This document shows, in pieces, positions 16,741 through 24,651 of a stretch of 40,062 nucleotides of DNA (within the stretch, counting starts at the first letter, position 1; each line of letters begins with the position of its first letter). The DNA is from Candidatus Poribacteria bacterium (lineage in GTDB: Bacteria; Poribacteria; WGA-4E; WGA-3G). The notes under the pieces were generated by a model. It did not search any database, was not told where the DNA came from, and saw only the letters and a list, made by a program, of their open reading frames with translations. The translations under genes were made by a program, and so were the position numbers. The stretch is from the NCBI GenBank assembly GCA_022824265.1, contig JAJEAG010000031.1, forward strand, positions 1-40,062, written 5' to 3'.

Positions 16741-18201
16741 ATGCCATTAGAAATACCAGATATTAATTGGTCACTTTTAATGCCGCAACTTGTTATCGTT
16801 TCAACGTTGCTGATTGTCCTTGTCTTTGACATGTTTGATGCAATCTCAAAAAAGACATTGGGATGGATGACAATCGTTGGTGCGGGGATTGCCTTGTGGT
16901 CATCTATTGATTTATTGCAAGCAGGAATAGATCAAACCCAATTCAACGAAATGTTTCGGATAGATAGTTATTCCTTATTCTTTAACATCATCTTCCTCGT
17001 ATCAACTATTTTGGTCGCTTTGGTCTCAATTAGTTATTTAGGAAGTGGAGATAAAAAGCAGGGACCTTACTATTTACTTATCCTACTTGCAACTCTCGGC
17101 ATGATGCTAATGGCTGCTGGTAATGAGTTGATTATTGTTTTCCTCGGCTTAGAACTAATGTCATTGTCGTTATATGTATTAGCAAGTTATTTCCGAGAAA
17201 GTCCAGCTTCAAGCGAAGCGGGGATGAAATACCTCCTGCTTGGTGCATTTGCGAGTGCATTTTTCCTATATGGAATCGCTTTAGTTTATGGTGCAGCAGG
17301 CACTACAAATATTCCAGAAATTATATCAAAACTTTCCGTTGATGATCAATCTTCCCTACTTTCAGCATCACCTCTATTTTTAGCGGGTATATTCTTGCTA
17401 ATCGTCGGATTTGGATTTAAGGTTGCAATTGTTCCGTTCCATCAATGGGCACCAGATGTTTATGAAGGAGCACCCACTACGATCGCTGCCTTCATTTCAG
17501 CTGGACCAAAAGCAGCGGGATTTGCAGCATTTCTAACTATTTTCGTTGACGCACTACCGAAACTACCAACCCAAGCAACTGGTGTTATCGTGTTATTGGC
17601 AATGTTGACGATGACTGTCGGAAACGTGATCGCTATCGCACAAACAAACATCAAACGCATGCTGGCATATTCAAGTATCGCACATGCTGGCTACGTGATG
17701 ATAGGTTTAGCAGCAGCGAATCCAGATGGTAAATCAAGTGCGATGCTATACCTGTTTATTTACTGCGTTATGAATATCGGTGCATTCGGTGTAGTTATCA
17801 TGGCAAGAACTACTGACGGTGAAAACTTGATGATTTCTGATTACGCAGGACTTGGTTTCCGCAAACCGTTGCTTGCCATGTTTATGACGTTAATGCTCTT
17901 ATCTCTCGCTGGTTTTCCCCCTACTGCAGGTTTTGTTGGAAAATTATATGTTTTTAAATCCGCAGTTCAGGCAGGACATTATTGGCTCGTTATTTTTGGC
18001 GCAATAAACACCGCGATTTCTGCGTTCTACTATCTGCGTGTTGTTGTAACCATGTATATGCGTGAACCAGAAGAGGAATTGGAGTTCAAACCATATCCTC
18101 CAACCTTAGTCATCGGATTGGTGCTTGCAGCAATAGGCATTTTGCTCCTCGGGATTTTACCCTCGCTTCTGCTCAATCCTGCACAAAACGCAGTGCTATA
18201 A
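16741..18201 (+). CDS. nuoN: NADH-quinone oxidoreductase subunit N
   Basis: NuoN is the third antiporter-like subunit, closest to NuoK in the membrane arm. The 486-residue product shows LIIVFLGLELMSLSLYVLA with the key Glu, a Lys in FKVAIVPFHQWAPDVYEGAPT, and KRMLAYSSIAHAGYVMIG. About fourteen helices are apparent and length is typical. GGAGG is placed just before the ATG at 16,741. It is the last gene of the complex I locus; a hairpin with a T-run lies 40 bases after the stop. Confidence 0.96.
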   Translation: MPLEIPDINWSLLMPQLVIVSTLLIVLVFDMFDAISKKTLGWMTIVGAGIALWSSIDLLQAGIDQTQFNEMFRIDSYSLFFNIIFLVSTILVALVSISYLGSGDKKQGPYYLLILLATLGMMLMAAGNELIIVFLGLELMSLSLYVLASYFRESPASSEAGMKYLLLGAFASAFFLYGIALVYGAAGTTNIPEIISKLSVDDQSSLLSASPLFLAGIFLLIVGFGFKVAIVPFHQWAPDVYEGAPTTIAAFISAGPKAAGFAAFLTIFVDALPKLPTQATGVIVLLAMLTMTVGNVIAIAQTNIKRMLAYSSIAHAGYVMIGLAAANPDGKSSAMLYLFIYCVMNIGAFGVVIMARTTDGENLMISDYAGLGFRKPLLAMFMTLMLLSLAGFPPTAGFVGKLYVFKSAVQAGHYWLVIFGAINTAISAFYYLRVVVTMYMREPEEELEFKPYPPTLVIGLVLAAIGILLLGILPSLLLNPAQNAVL

Positions 18202-18240
18202 TTAAGATCAGTCATTCGTAGAAAATACATTTTATAACAA

Positions 18241-18300
18241 CCTCAATATTGATTTGTGAAGATTTTAGATTTCGCAGATTAATACTGAGGTTTTCTTTTT
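18241..18300 (+). terminator. Probable Rho-independent terminator of the nuo locus
   Basis: CCTCAATATTGAT (18,241-18,253) pairs with ATTAATACTGAGG (18,278-18,290), a 13-bp stem with one mismatch and one G-U pair, around a 24-nt loop. It is followed at once by TTTTCTTTTT. The stem is AT-rich and the loop long, so efficiency may be modest, but the position right after nuoN fits. Confidence 0.6.
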
Positions 18301-18463
18301 GTAACACTTGTAGTAGTACAGACCATTACGACTCTTACTTTTTTATAGTGAAACATCAAAATAATACCAATTCTAATAAAATTTTCAGGAAATACGAAAA
18401 AGATGCAACTTTCTTCAAACTTATTTGTAGTAGGGATAACTTCAATGCTCTCGGAGTTACGAT

Positions 18464-19021
18464 ATGACAGAAAAAATATTCCTTGAACTTGTCCGCAAAT
18501 ATCAAGATAAAATATTTCGGCATGCCTTTTACCTTCTCAAAAACAGTGAAGACGCAAAAGATATGACGCAAGAAACCTTTAGTAGGGCATGGCAACATCG
18601 AAATACGATAAGACAAGAAACCGCTCACTCATGGATGCTGAAATGTGTCCAAAATCTCTGCTACAACCAACTAAAACGAAGAAAATTTCAAGTGCATTTA
18701 TCCAGAAAAATCCAAGGACATTTAGCCGATGAAGAAGGCGATACACTTGAAATGCTATTACATAAACACTCACATCAGTCGAATCCATCCCCAGACGAGA
18801 TTACAATTAAACAAGAACTCAAGCAGTTAGTGCACCAAGCTATCAAAGAATTACCGGATTCTATGCAATCAATTGTAATCATGCGAGAAATAGATGAAAA
18901 AAGCTATAAGGAGATAGCAGAGGAATTAGATCAACCTGAAAACACCGTAAAATCAACCGTATTTCGTGCGCGTAAGAAATTACGCGAAATATTAAATCGC
19001 TTATTGGAGATGCAGATATGA
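18464..19021 (+). CDS. ECF-type RNA polymerase sigma factor
   Basis: The 185-residue product has the two domains of a sigma-70 group IV factor. Region 2 lies near residues 8-70 (KYQDKIFRHAFYLLKN, then DAKDMTQETFSRAW, which binds core polymerase and the -10 element). Region 4 lies near 125-175 (LPDSMQSIVIMREIDEKSYKEIAEE, then the helix-turn-helix recognition helix ENTVKSTVFRARKKL). The linker is charged. It starts at 18,464 behind CGGAG and overlaps the next gene through ATGA, so it is coupled to three DUF5694 genes. No anti-sigma factor gene is next to it, so how its activity is controlled is unclear. Confidence 0.9.
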   Translation: MTEKIFLELVRKYQDKIFRHAFYLLKNSEDAKDMTQETFSRAWQHRNTIRQETAHSWMLKCVQNLCYNQLKRRKFQVHLSRKIQGHLADEEGDTLEMLLHKHSHQSNPSPDEITIKQELKQLVHQAIKELPDSMQSIVIMREIDEKSYKEIAEELDQPENTVKSTVFRARKKLREILNRLLEMQI

Positions 19022-19827
19022 AACCGACAATTATGATTCTCAGCAGTACACACTTGGATAATCCAGGACTTGACGCATTTAATCTCAAAATGGATGATGT
19101 ACTCACTCCCAAACGCCAAAGTGAAATTGAATACCTTGTTAAACAACTCATACCGTTCAACCCTACTAAGATAGCCGTTGAACAAGACCCTTCGCGAAAT
19201 GCTGAGATTAACAATAACTACCAAAGTTATCTAAATGGAACGTACAAACTGCAGCGATGGGAAGTTGATCAGCTCGGTTTTCGATTAGCAAAACAGGTGG
19301 GACTTTCACAAGTATACTGTGTGGATCATTTTCGAAGGGATGATCCAATGATTCATTTAGATGAATTAGACGTTAATTTAGTAGATTGTCACAAATTCGC
19401 GAAAGAACATAACCAAGAACATTTCTTACCAAACATTCAGGATTATGTTGATACTGACGCGAAAACACATCAAGGAAAAGACGGTGAAACTTGGATTGAA
19501 CCTACAAAATATGAATCGTTGATAGATATGTATAGAAAACTTAACCAACCCGAAGGCAGACGTGCCGATCATCAAATATACTTACAAATGTCAAAAATCG
19601 GCATAAGTGACCAATATATTGGTGCGAATTGGGTTGGACATCTTTGGTATGCTCGCAATCTAAAAATATATGTTAATCTAACACGCATTGCAGAAACAGC
19701 AGATGATCGGATACTCCTTATTATCGGTGCTGGACATACCTATTTAATTCAACAGTTTCTTGAGGAATCGGGTGATTATAATGTTGAATGTCCACTAAAA
19801 TATTTAGATACGGAGGATGTCAATTGA
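19018..19827 (+). CDS. DUF5694/TraB-like protein, paralogue 1 (His motifs intact)
   Basis: The 269-residue product is the first of three tandem paralogues. It has the pattern I associate with DUF5694, a group resembling the TraB/Tiki/ChaN-type families: an N-terminal SSTH (His12), KIAVEQDPSR with Glu55, the GANWVGHLWYARNLKI region, and a C-terminal GAGH (His240). In related families GxxH histidines and a glutamate form the presumed metal or catalytic site. There is no signal peptide, so it should be cytoplasmic. GGAG at 19,006-19,009 supports the start. It is coupled to the sigma factor (ATGA) and to paralogue 2 (TGATG). The reaction is unknown. Confidence 0.75.
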   Translation: MKPTIMILSSTHLDNPGLDAFNLKMDDVLTPKRQSEIEYLVKQLIPFNPTKIAVEQDPSRNAEINNNYQSYLNGTYKLQRWEVDQLGFRLAKQVGLSQVYCVDHFRRDDPMIHLDELDVNLVDCHKFAKEHNQEHFLPNIQDYVDTDAKTHQGKDGETWIEPTKYESLIDMYRKLNQPEGRRADHQIYLQMSKIGISDQYIGANWVGHLWYARNLKIYVNLTRIAETADDRILLIIGAGHTYLIQQFLEESGDYNVECPLKYLDTEDVN

Positions 19828-20648
19828 TGAAACAAGAAAAGAAACCAACAATCATGATACTTGGTAGTACGCTCTTGGATAATCCTGGGATGGATGCATT
19901 CAACTACAGATGGGATGATGTCCTTGCACCCAAACGACAACGTGAAATAGAACAATTGGTGTCGCTACTCAAACCATTTCAACCTACCAAAATAGCCATT
20001 CAAGCAGACGAAATGTATGATTCCGAGATCAATGCAAACTATCAAGACTATCTAAATGATACATACAAACTGCAAAGAAGTGAAGTTGATCAGATCGGAT
20101 ATCGGTTAGCTAAGCAAATGGGGCATCAGAAGGTATACTGTGTGGACTATAGCCGAAGAGATGATCCAATCATTCCTTTAGATGAACTTGATATGAATTT
20201 GATAGATGTAGACAAATTCGCAATGGAACACAATCAAGAACATCTTCTACCACGATTAGCTGATTTTGCTGATCCAGACGTAGAAACCCTCGAAGAGGAA
20301 GATGGCAAAGTCTGGATTGAACCTAAAAAATACGAATCTCTCATCAATGTTTTCATAAGGTCTAATGAACCTGAAGGCAGGTATGCTGACCATCGGGTAT
20401 ACTTACGAATCGCAAAAGTTGGTATAGGAGACCAATATCCTGGCGCGAATTGGGTTGGACATCTTTGGTATGCACGCAATCTAAAAATCTTTGTCAACTT
20501 AACCCGCATTACCGAATCTGCAGAAGATCGTATTCTTTTAATTGTCGGTGCAGGGCTTGTCTACCTAATTAGACAATTTGTAGAGGAATCGGGAGATTAC
20601 ATCATTGAAGACCCACTAAAATATCTGAAACCGGAGAATAATAACTAA
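19827..20648 (+). CDS. DUF5694/TraB-like protein, paralogue 2 (signature residues lost)
   Basis: The 273-residue product aligns along its whole length with its two neighbours but differs at the three positions most likely to matter. The N-terminal GxxH is GSTL (Leu16, codon CTC at 19,872). The conserved Glu is Gln59 in KIAIQADEMY. The C-terminal GxGH is GAGL (Leu244, codon CTT at 20,556). Each His to Leu change needs a single A to T substitution. The frame is intact and the rest, such as GANWVGHLWYARNLKIF, is conserved, which suggests a maintained but catalytically silent partner. The start at 19,827 has CGGAGGA 10 bases upstream; the 3' end overlaps the next ATG by one base. Confidence 0.75.
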   Translation: MKQEKKPTIMILGSTLLDNPGMDAFNYRWDDVLAPKRQREIEQLVSLLKPFQPTKIAIQADEMYDSEINANYQDYLNDTYKLQRSEVDQIGYRLAKQMGHQKVYCVDYSRRDDPIIPLDELDMNLIDVDKFAMEHNQEHLLPRLADFADPDVETLEEEDGKVWIEPKKYESLINVFIRSNEPEGRYADHRVYLRIAKVGIGDQYPGANWVGHLWYARNLKIFVNLTRITESAEDRILLIVGAGLVYLIRQFVEESGDYIIEDPLKYLKPENNN

Positions 20649-21448
20649 TGAAACCAACAATCATGATTCTTGGCAGCGGACACCTTGCGAATCCGGGGAT
20701 GGATGCATACAATTACAAAATGGATGATGTGCTTGCACCCAAACGACAACGTGAAATAGAACAATTGGTGTCGCTACTCAAACCGTTTTGTCCTACTAAG
20801 ATTGCCCTTGAATTGGATCCAAGTCGTTGCGAAGCTGAAAACAGAGACTATCAAGGTTATCTGAACGGGACTTATGAACTCAAGCGGTACGAGGGTGATC
20901 AAATTGGTTATAGGTTGGCAAAACAGATGGGACATCCAAAGGTATACTGTGTAGATTATTGGCCAGAACAAAATCCATTTTTTCCAGAAGATCTTGACCC
21001 AGATTTGACGGATAGTGACAAATTCGCAATGGAACACAATCAAGAACACCTACTCTCAAGCGTAGAAGATTTTTATGCTGATTCCGACGTTGAATTTCAC
21101 GAGGAGGAAGATGGCAGAGTTTGGATTGTTCCCAAGAAATATGAATCCCTCATTGACATGTATATCCGTGGTAACGAACCTGAAGGTAGGCGCGCTGAAC
21201 ATCAGCTATACCTACGTAGCGCACGGATTGGCTTAGGAGACCAGTATCCGGGAGCCAATTGGCTCTCCCATCGTTGGTACGATAGGAATCTCAAAATTTT
21301 TGTGAACCTAACGCGCATCACTGAATCTGCTGATGATCGAATTTTGTTGATAATCGGTGGTGGACATGTCTATCTTGTTCAGCAGTTTCTTGAGGATTCA
21401 GGGGATTACATCGTTGAAAGTCCCATAAAATATCTAAAAACGGTATAA
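20648..21448 (+). CDS. DUF5694/TraB-like protein, paralogue 3 (His motifs intact)
   Basis: The 266-residue product has the full set of putative site residues: GSGH (His12), KIALELDPSR (Glu55) and GGGH (His240). It shares a 53-base block with paralogue 2 without any mismatch (20,732-20,784 against 19,923-19,975), so those two genes duplicated or converted recently in that part. Its start overlaps the stop of paralogue 2 (TAATG). It ends the operon; I see no clear terminator, only the IS-like hairpin at 21,490. Cytoplasmic location is likely because no signal or membrane segment is visible. Confidence 0.75.
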   Translation: MKPTIMILGSGHLANPGMDAYNYKMDDVLAPKRQREIEQLVSLLKPFCPTKIALELDPSRCEAENRDYQGYLNGTYELKRYEGDQIGYRLAKQMGHPKVYCVDYWPEQNPFFPEDLDPDLTDSDKFAMEHNQEHLLSSVEDFYADSDVEFHEEEDGRVWIVPKKYESLIDMYIRGNEPEGRRAEHQLYLRSARIGLGDQYPGANWLSHRWYDRNLKIFVNLTRITESADDRILLIIGGGHVYLVQQFLEDSGDYIVESPIKYLKTV

Positions 21449-21480
21449 TATCATTAGATCCAATCTCCATACAGGTTTAT

Positions 21481-21691
21481 CTGACGGCTCCCAAACCTAA
21501 AGGATTGGGGTTCTTTTAGGTCATCTTCTCAATTCGAAATGTTTTTGAAAATGTGGGCATCTTTTATATGCTTATAGCATACTCACTCAGTTTTAAGCCG
21601 AGTTGACCGTTGCAGCAACTGCATGGGTGCCCGCCAAGGCACGACTAACAGGGTCCGTATATTCCCCAAATGCGCGACCCAGATATTTTAT
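21481..21691 (-). mobile_element. Possible IS200/IS605 (tnpB) 3' remnant
   Basis: On the minus strand a 32-codon open stretch (21,691-21,593) reads LGRAFGEYTDPVSRALAGT and ends in AATVNSA with a TAA stop. Downstream on that strand is a hairpin CCCAA-TCCTTTAGGT-TTGGG, then GAGCCGTCAG. A hairpin with an AGCCGTCA-like end after a short 'GE...AGT' tail is what I recall for tnpB-only IS200/IS605 elements. The rest of tnpB is missing or frameshifted. The match rests on memory of family ends, so confidence is low. Confidence 0.35.
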
Positions 21692-21810
21692 CTACGAGGT
21701 TCTATTTTCGCGGTTGTGGAGGGAACACCGCCACAATCTCTATAAAGCGAGTTTAGCCTCTCATCACAAACGACTGGCAAGGATCACAACTTGCGTCGTA
21801 TACAACCGAA

Positions 21811-21927
21811 TGTGGTATTGAATGATTGTATCATTCATCATTCCAACTCAAGCAATTGAGTGGATAGGACACGGACAGAGTGTCCGCGATTGCTTTCCTA
21901 TCCGAATGATGTCCATAGAATACCACA
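21811..21927. other. Multi-stem palindromic element, candidate structured RNA or MITE-like unit
   Basis: An outer 9-bp stem (TGTGGTATT 21,811-21,819 with AATACCACA 21,919-21,927) encloses several perfect stems. These are GAATGAT-TGT-ATCATTC (21,820-21,836); ATCATTC (21,837-21,843) with GAATGAT (21,904-21,910); ACTCAA-GCAA-TTGAGT (21,846-21,861); GGATAGGA (21,862-21,869) with TCCTATCC (21,896-21,903); and inside the last, CGGACA-GAG-TGTCCG. Almost every base is paired, and one loop is a GNRA tetraloop. It could be a folded RNA, an IS end, or a non-autonomous palindrome. The transcribed strand cannot be told. Confidence 0.65.
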
Positions 21928-22045
21928 ATCAAACGAAAAAGTCAAGGATTTTTGGCGGTGTTTCATCCCAAAACTAAAGCAGCGGGCTTTCACACCGCAA
22001 CGTTTGGTAAAAACTAAATGGAAACGTATGGCAAATAGACACCGT

Positions 22046-23434
22046 TTACTTTCCTACACAGAACTGCGAAAAAATACGATCCAGAATATCTTCAGTAGTA
22101 GTTTTCCCTACGATATCACCCAGTGCATCAAGACCAATACGCAGATCCACAGAAACAAGATCGGGTGGCATCTCGTTTTCTAAACTCGTTATAACATTCT
22201 CAAGTGATTCTTGTGCACGACGAAGCGCATCTTGATGGCGAGCATTTGTTATAATCGGTGATTCTGCAATTGTAAATTCGCCACCAAGTAGTTCTTCACA
22301 GATTGCGTTTTTCAACTCATCAATACCCTTTTCTTCTGTAATTGCAGTCTGGATAACATGCACCTTTGGACAATGGTCAGATAACATAGGAGGTTGTGTT
22401 ACCATGGGAAGATCCGTCTTATTCAGAATCAGGATTACTCGATGAGAATTCCCAATTTGTAACAACTCCATATCCGCTTCATCTAACGGTTGGGATGCAT
22501 CAAACATTAGAAGCAGAAATTCCGCTTTATCAAGAACATCTCTACTCCTTTGAACGCCATGTTGTTCAACAACGTCGTCTGTCTGTCGAATCCCTGCTGT
22601 ATCAATAAGATTTATGGGAATACCACCGACATTAATTGCCTCCTCAATCGTATCGCGCGTAGTCCCCGGAATGTCTGTAACAATAGCACGCGCAGTGGTA
22701 ACCAGAGCATTGAACAGACTTGATTTTCCTACATTTGGTTTTCCCAGAATAGCAACTTTGACACCCTCCTTGATAATTCGACCTTCGGAAGCAGTATCTA
22801 AAAATTGCACTAAATCCTTCTGAATAGCACGGACAGTTTGCAACTGCGTGTCAATCTTCATAAAGTCTAAATCTTCATCCGGAAAATCAATAGATGCTTC
22901 AACTTCTGCAAGCAGTGCAGCAAGATTATCACTCAGCCGATTCACATGCTCCGAGAGTTTCCCCGATAGTGCATCAATCGCGATCTTACGACTCAATTCA
23001 GTTTTTGAACTAATGAGTTCTGCTACTGCTTCTGCTTGAGCGAGATCAAGCCTGCCGTTGAGATACGCGCGTTTCGTAAACTCACCCGGTTCAGCAAGCC
23101 TTGCCCCTGACTTCACAACTAACTCTAACACTGTTGTTAGTGGGACAAAGCCTCCATGACAGTTGAATTCAACTATATCTTCGGTAGTATAGGTATTGGG
23201 AGCGCGCATAATACCGAGAAGCACTTCATCAACGACTTCATCGGAATCGGATGTATCTATGACATGTCCGTGGGTAAGTGTATGTGTTGGGAGTTTGTCT
23301 GGTGAAATATCGCGTGAGGGACGAAACAATTGACAAGCAATAGGTATTGCAAGTGAACCACTGACGCGTACTATCCCGATGCCTCCTTCACCTCTCGGTG
23401 TAGCGATGGCAGTGATGGTATCGTCAAATTTCAT
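22046..23434 (-). CDS. mnmE: tRNA modification GTPase MnmE
   Basis: MnmE works with MnmG to modify the wobble uridine of certain tRNAs. The 462-residue product has the tetrahydrofolate-binding N-terminal domain (DTITAIATPRGEGGIGIVRVSG). An inserted G domain carries GKPNVGKSS (231-239), DIPGTTRD (254-261), DTAG (278-281) and NKTD (338-341). It ends in FCVGK, whose Cys459 corresponds to the conserved catalytic cysteine of the usual C(I/L/V)GK terminus. Length is normal. It lies 26 bases downstream of jag on the minus strand, the common pairing in bacteria, so the two are probably cotranscribed. Confidence 0.96.
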   Translation of the reverse strand: MKFDDTITAIATPRGEGGIGIVRVSGSLAIPIACQLFRPSRDISPDKLPTHTLTHGHVIDTSDSDEVVDEVLLGIMRAPNTYTTEDIVEFNCHGGFVPLTTVLELVVKSGARLAEPGEFTKRAYLNGRLDLAQAEAVAELISSKTELSRKIAIDALSGKLSEHVNRLSDNLAALLAEVEASIDFPDEDLDFMKIDTQLQTVRAIQKDLVQFLDTASEGRIIKEGVKVAILGKPNVGKSSLFNALVTTARAIVTDIPGTTRDTIEEAINVGGIPINLIDTAGIRQTDDVVEQHGVQRSRDVLDKAEFLLLMFDASQPLDEADMELLQIGNSHRVILILNKTDLPMVTQPPMLSDHCPKVHVIQTAITEEKGIDELKNAICEELLGGEFTIAESPIITNARHQDALRRAQESLENVITSLENEMPPDLVSVDLRIGLDALGDIVGKTTTEDILDRIFSQFCVGK

Positions 23435-23460
23435 AATGCAATTCCTGCTTTACAATGTGA

Positions 23461-24084
23461 TTAATAGCCATCACTTGCAATAACAACACGCCTCATATCA
23501 CCTTCGCCTTGACTAAAAGTTGAAATGGTATCATCCCCTTGTAAGGCGAGATGAATGATACGACGATCTTTTGCTGACATAGGAGAAAGAACAACATCTT
23601 GTCTTGTCCGTCTAACTTTAGCAGCAACTTGATGTGCAAGGTCAACAAGGGACTGTTCTCTCCGTTCTCGATAACCTTCAGTGTCAACAAACACCTTTTT
23701 CTTTGCAAGCGCACTTTTATTAATGATACAGTTCAGAATACGTTCCATAGCATCAAGTGTCTGTCCATGTTTGCCAATAAGGAGTGCCGGTGAATCAGTT
23801 ACCATATTAAGGTGCAGACTTCCCTCAATAAAGTCAGATTCTATCTCGCCATCAATACCTATCCGTGTGAGTATTTCTTTTAAAACGGTTTCAGGCGAAG
23901 TCGTGATATCTTCCTTAAGAGTAGCACGAACTTTTGCTGGTTTCGCACCAAAACTCAATATGCCCTTTGTCGGTTCGTTTATTATGATGATATTTACGTC
24001 TTCACGTGTCGTTTCAAGTTCTGTGAGGGCAATATCAATTGCCTCTTCAACAGTTTCTGCTTCTACCTCAATATAGTTTTGCAA
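23461..24084 (-). CDS. jag: RNA-binding protein Jag/KhpB (TTG start)
   Basis: The product is 207 residues if started at TTG (minus strand, base 24,084), which has AAGGAG nine bases upstream (24,094-24,099). An ATG at 24,132 would add 16 poorly conserved residues and bury that ribosome binding site. Domains in order: Jag N-terminal domain (IEVEAETVEEAIDIAL, TKGILSFGAKPAKV), a KH domain with LLIGKHGQTLDAMERI, and an R3H domain (REQSLVDLAHQVA to SAKDRRIIHLAL). The family binds RNA and is linked to cell envelope and division control. It stands upstream of mnmE, as in many genomes, but is cut off from yidC by a repeat element. Confidence 0.92.
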   Translation of the reverse strand: MQNYIEVEAETVEEAIDIALTELETTREDVNIIIINEPTKGILSFGAKPAKVRATLKEDITTSPETVLKEILTRIGIDGEIESDFIEGSLHLNMVTDSPALLIGKHGQTLDAMERILNCIINKSALAKKKVFVDTEGYRERREQSLVDLAHQVAAKVRRTRQDVVLSPMSAKDRRIIHLALQGDDTISTFSQGEGDMRRVVIASDGY

Positions 24085-24252
24085 ATGGTAACACTCCTTT
24101 TGTCCTGTGTATATTAACGCATATAAATGCAAATAAAATAATTATTATTGATTATTATGTGGACAAAACTTATATAATTTTATATTGTATATTATTATAT
24201 CACAATATCTGAAATTTCGTATGTTATTATAGTAAAATTCGTAATTACTTGG

Positions 24253-24440
24253 ACACTTTGGTAGGTGCGGTTTCCTAATCGAATCTATGCAAATAGTACG
24301 GTTAGATGAAGATTAATTTATTCTTTCGGTAATATTAATTTTCCAATACCTGTAGGCGCGCTTTGTAAGCGCGCTAGACTTCAATACTGAATTGCCGAAT
24401 TTATTTCTTAATCTTCATGAACCCGAACCTACCAAGGTGT
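24253..24440. repeat. Nested palindromic element, about 190 bp
   Basis: The outer arms ACACTTTGGTAGGTGCGG (24,253-24,270) and, inverted, CCGAACCTACCAAGGTGT (24,423-24,440) match at 16 of 18 positions. Inner arms ATGAAGATTAA (24,306-24,316) and TTAATCTTCAT (24,408-24,418) are perfect. The centre is an 8-bp hairpin GCGCGCTT-TGT-AAGCGCGC (24,356-24,374). The left arm contains the GTAGGTGCGGTTTCCTAA module seen at 37,051. The layout resembles a MITE or other foldback element. Confidence 0.65.
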
Positions 24441-24495
24441 ATGGACATATTTTTTGATTTCACTATAAGATAACGAGAACGTGTAAGTTTTCAGC

Positions 24496-24568
24496 AAAAA
24501 AAAAAACGAAAAATCTGTAGGACAATCTCCAAATCACGACAATTCGGAAATTGGTGTTCCCTCCTACA
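24496..24568 (-). terminator. Possible terminator downstream of yidC
   Basis: On the minus strand TGTAGGA (24,568-24,562) can pair with TCCTACA (24,522-24,516), and a run of eleven T follows (24,506-24,496). The loop is long (39 nt) with some internal pairing. Its position about 80 bases after the yidC stop fits the end of the rnpA-yidD-yidC transcript. Confidence 0.45.
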
Positions 24569-24651
24569 ATGAATGTGATGGTCAATGCCCAAAACTTGGC
24601 ATACTCCGATATAGAATATTAAATGTCTTCGTCATATTCCTGTCAGTAATA

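Larger units (their letters stand above)
21449..22045. other. Gene-poor region with IS-like end and structured element
   Basis: About 600 bases between the DUF5694 operon and mnmE hold no convincing intact gene. They contain an IS200/IS605-like end (21,481-21,691), a further stem TTGTGG/CCACAA at 21,714-21,736, and the elaborate palindromic element at 21,811-21,927. The two neighbouring operons converge here, so transcription may end in this region. Confidence 0.6.
24085..24651. other. AT-rich intergenic region between jag and yidC
   Basis: No gene is visible. From the right it contains the downstream flank of yidC with a probable terminator (24,496-24,568), a nested palindromic element (24,253-24,440) and a very AT-rich block (24,120-24,245) that probably holds the promoter for jag-mnmE, though no hexamer pair is clear enough to call. 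A partial copy of the 296-316 motif (TTTTGATTTCACTATAAG) is at about 24,452-24,469. Confidence 0.6.
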
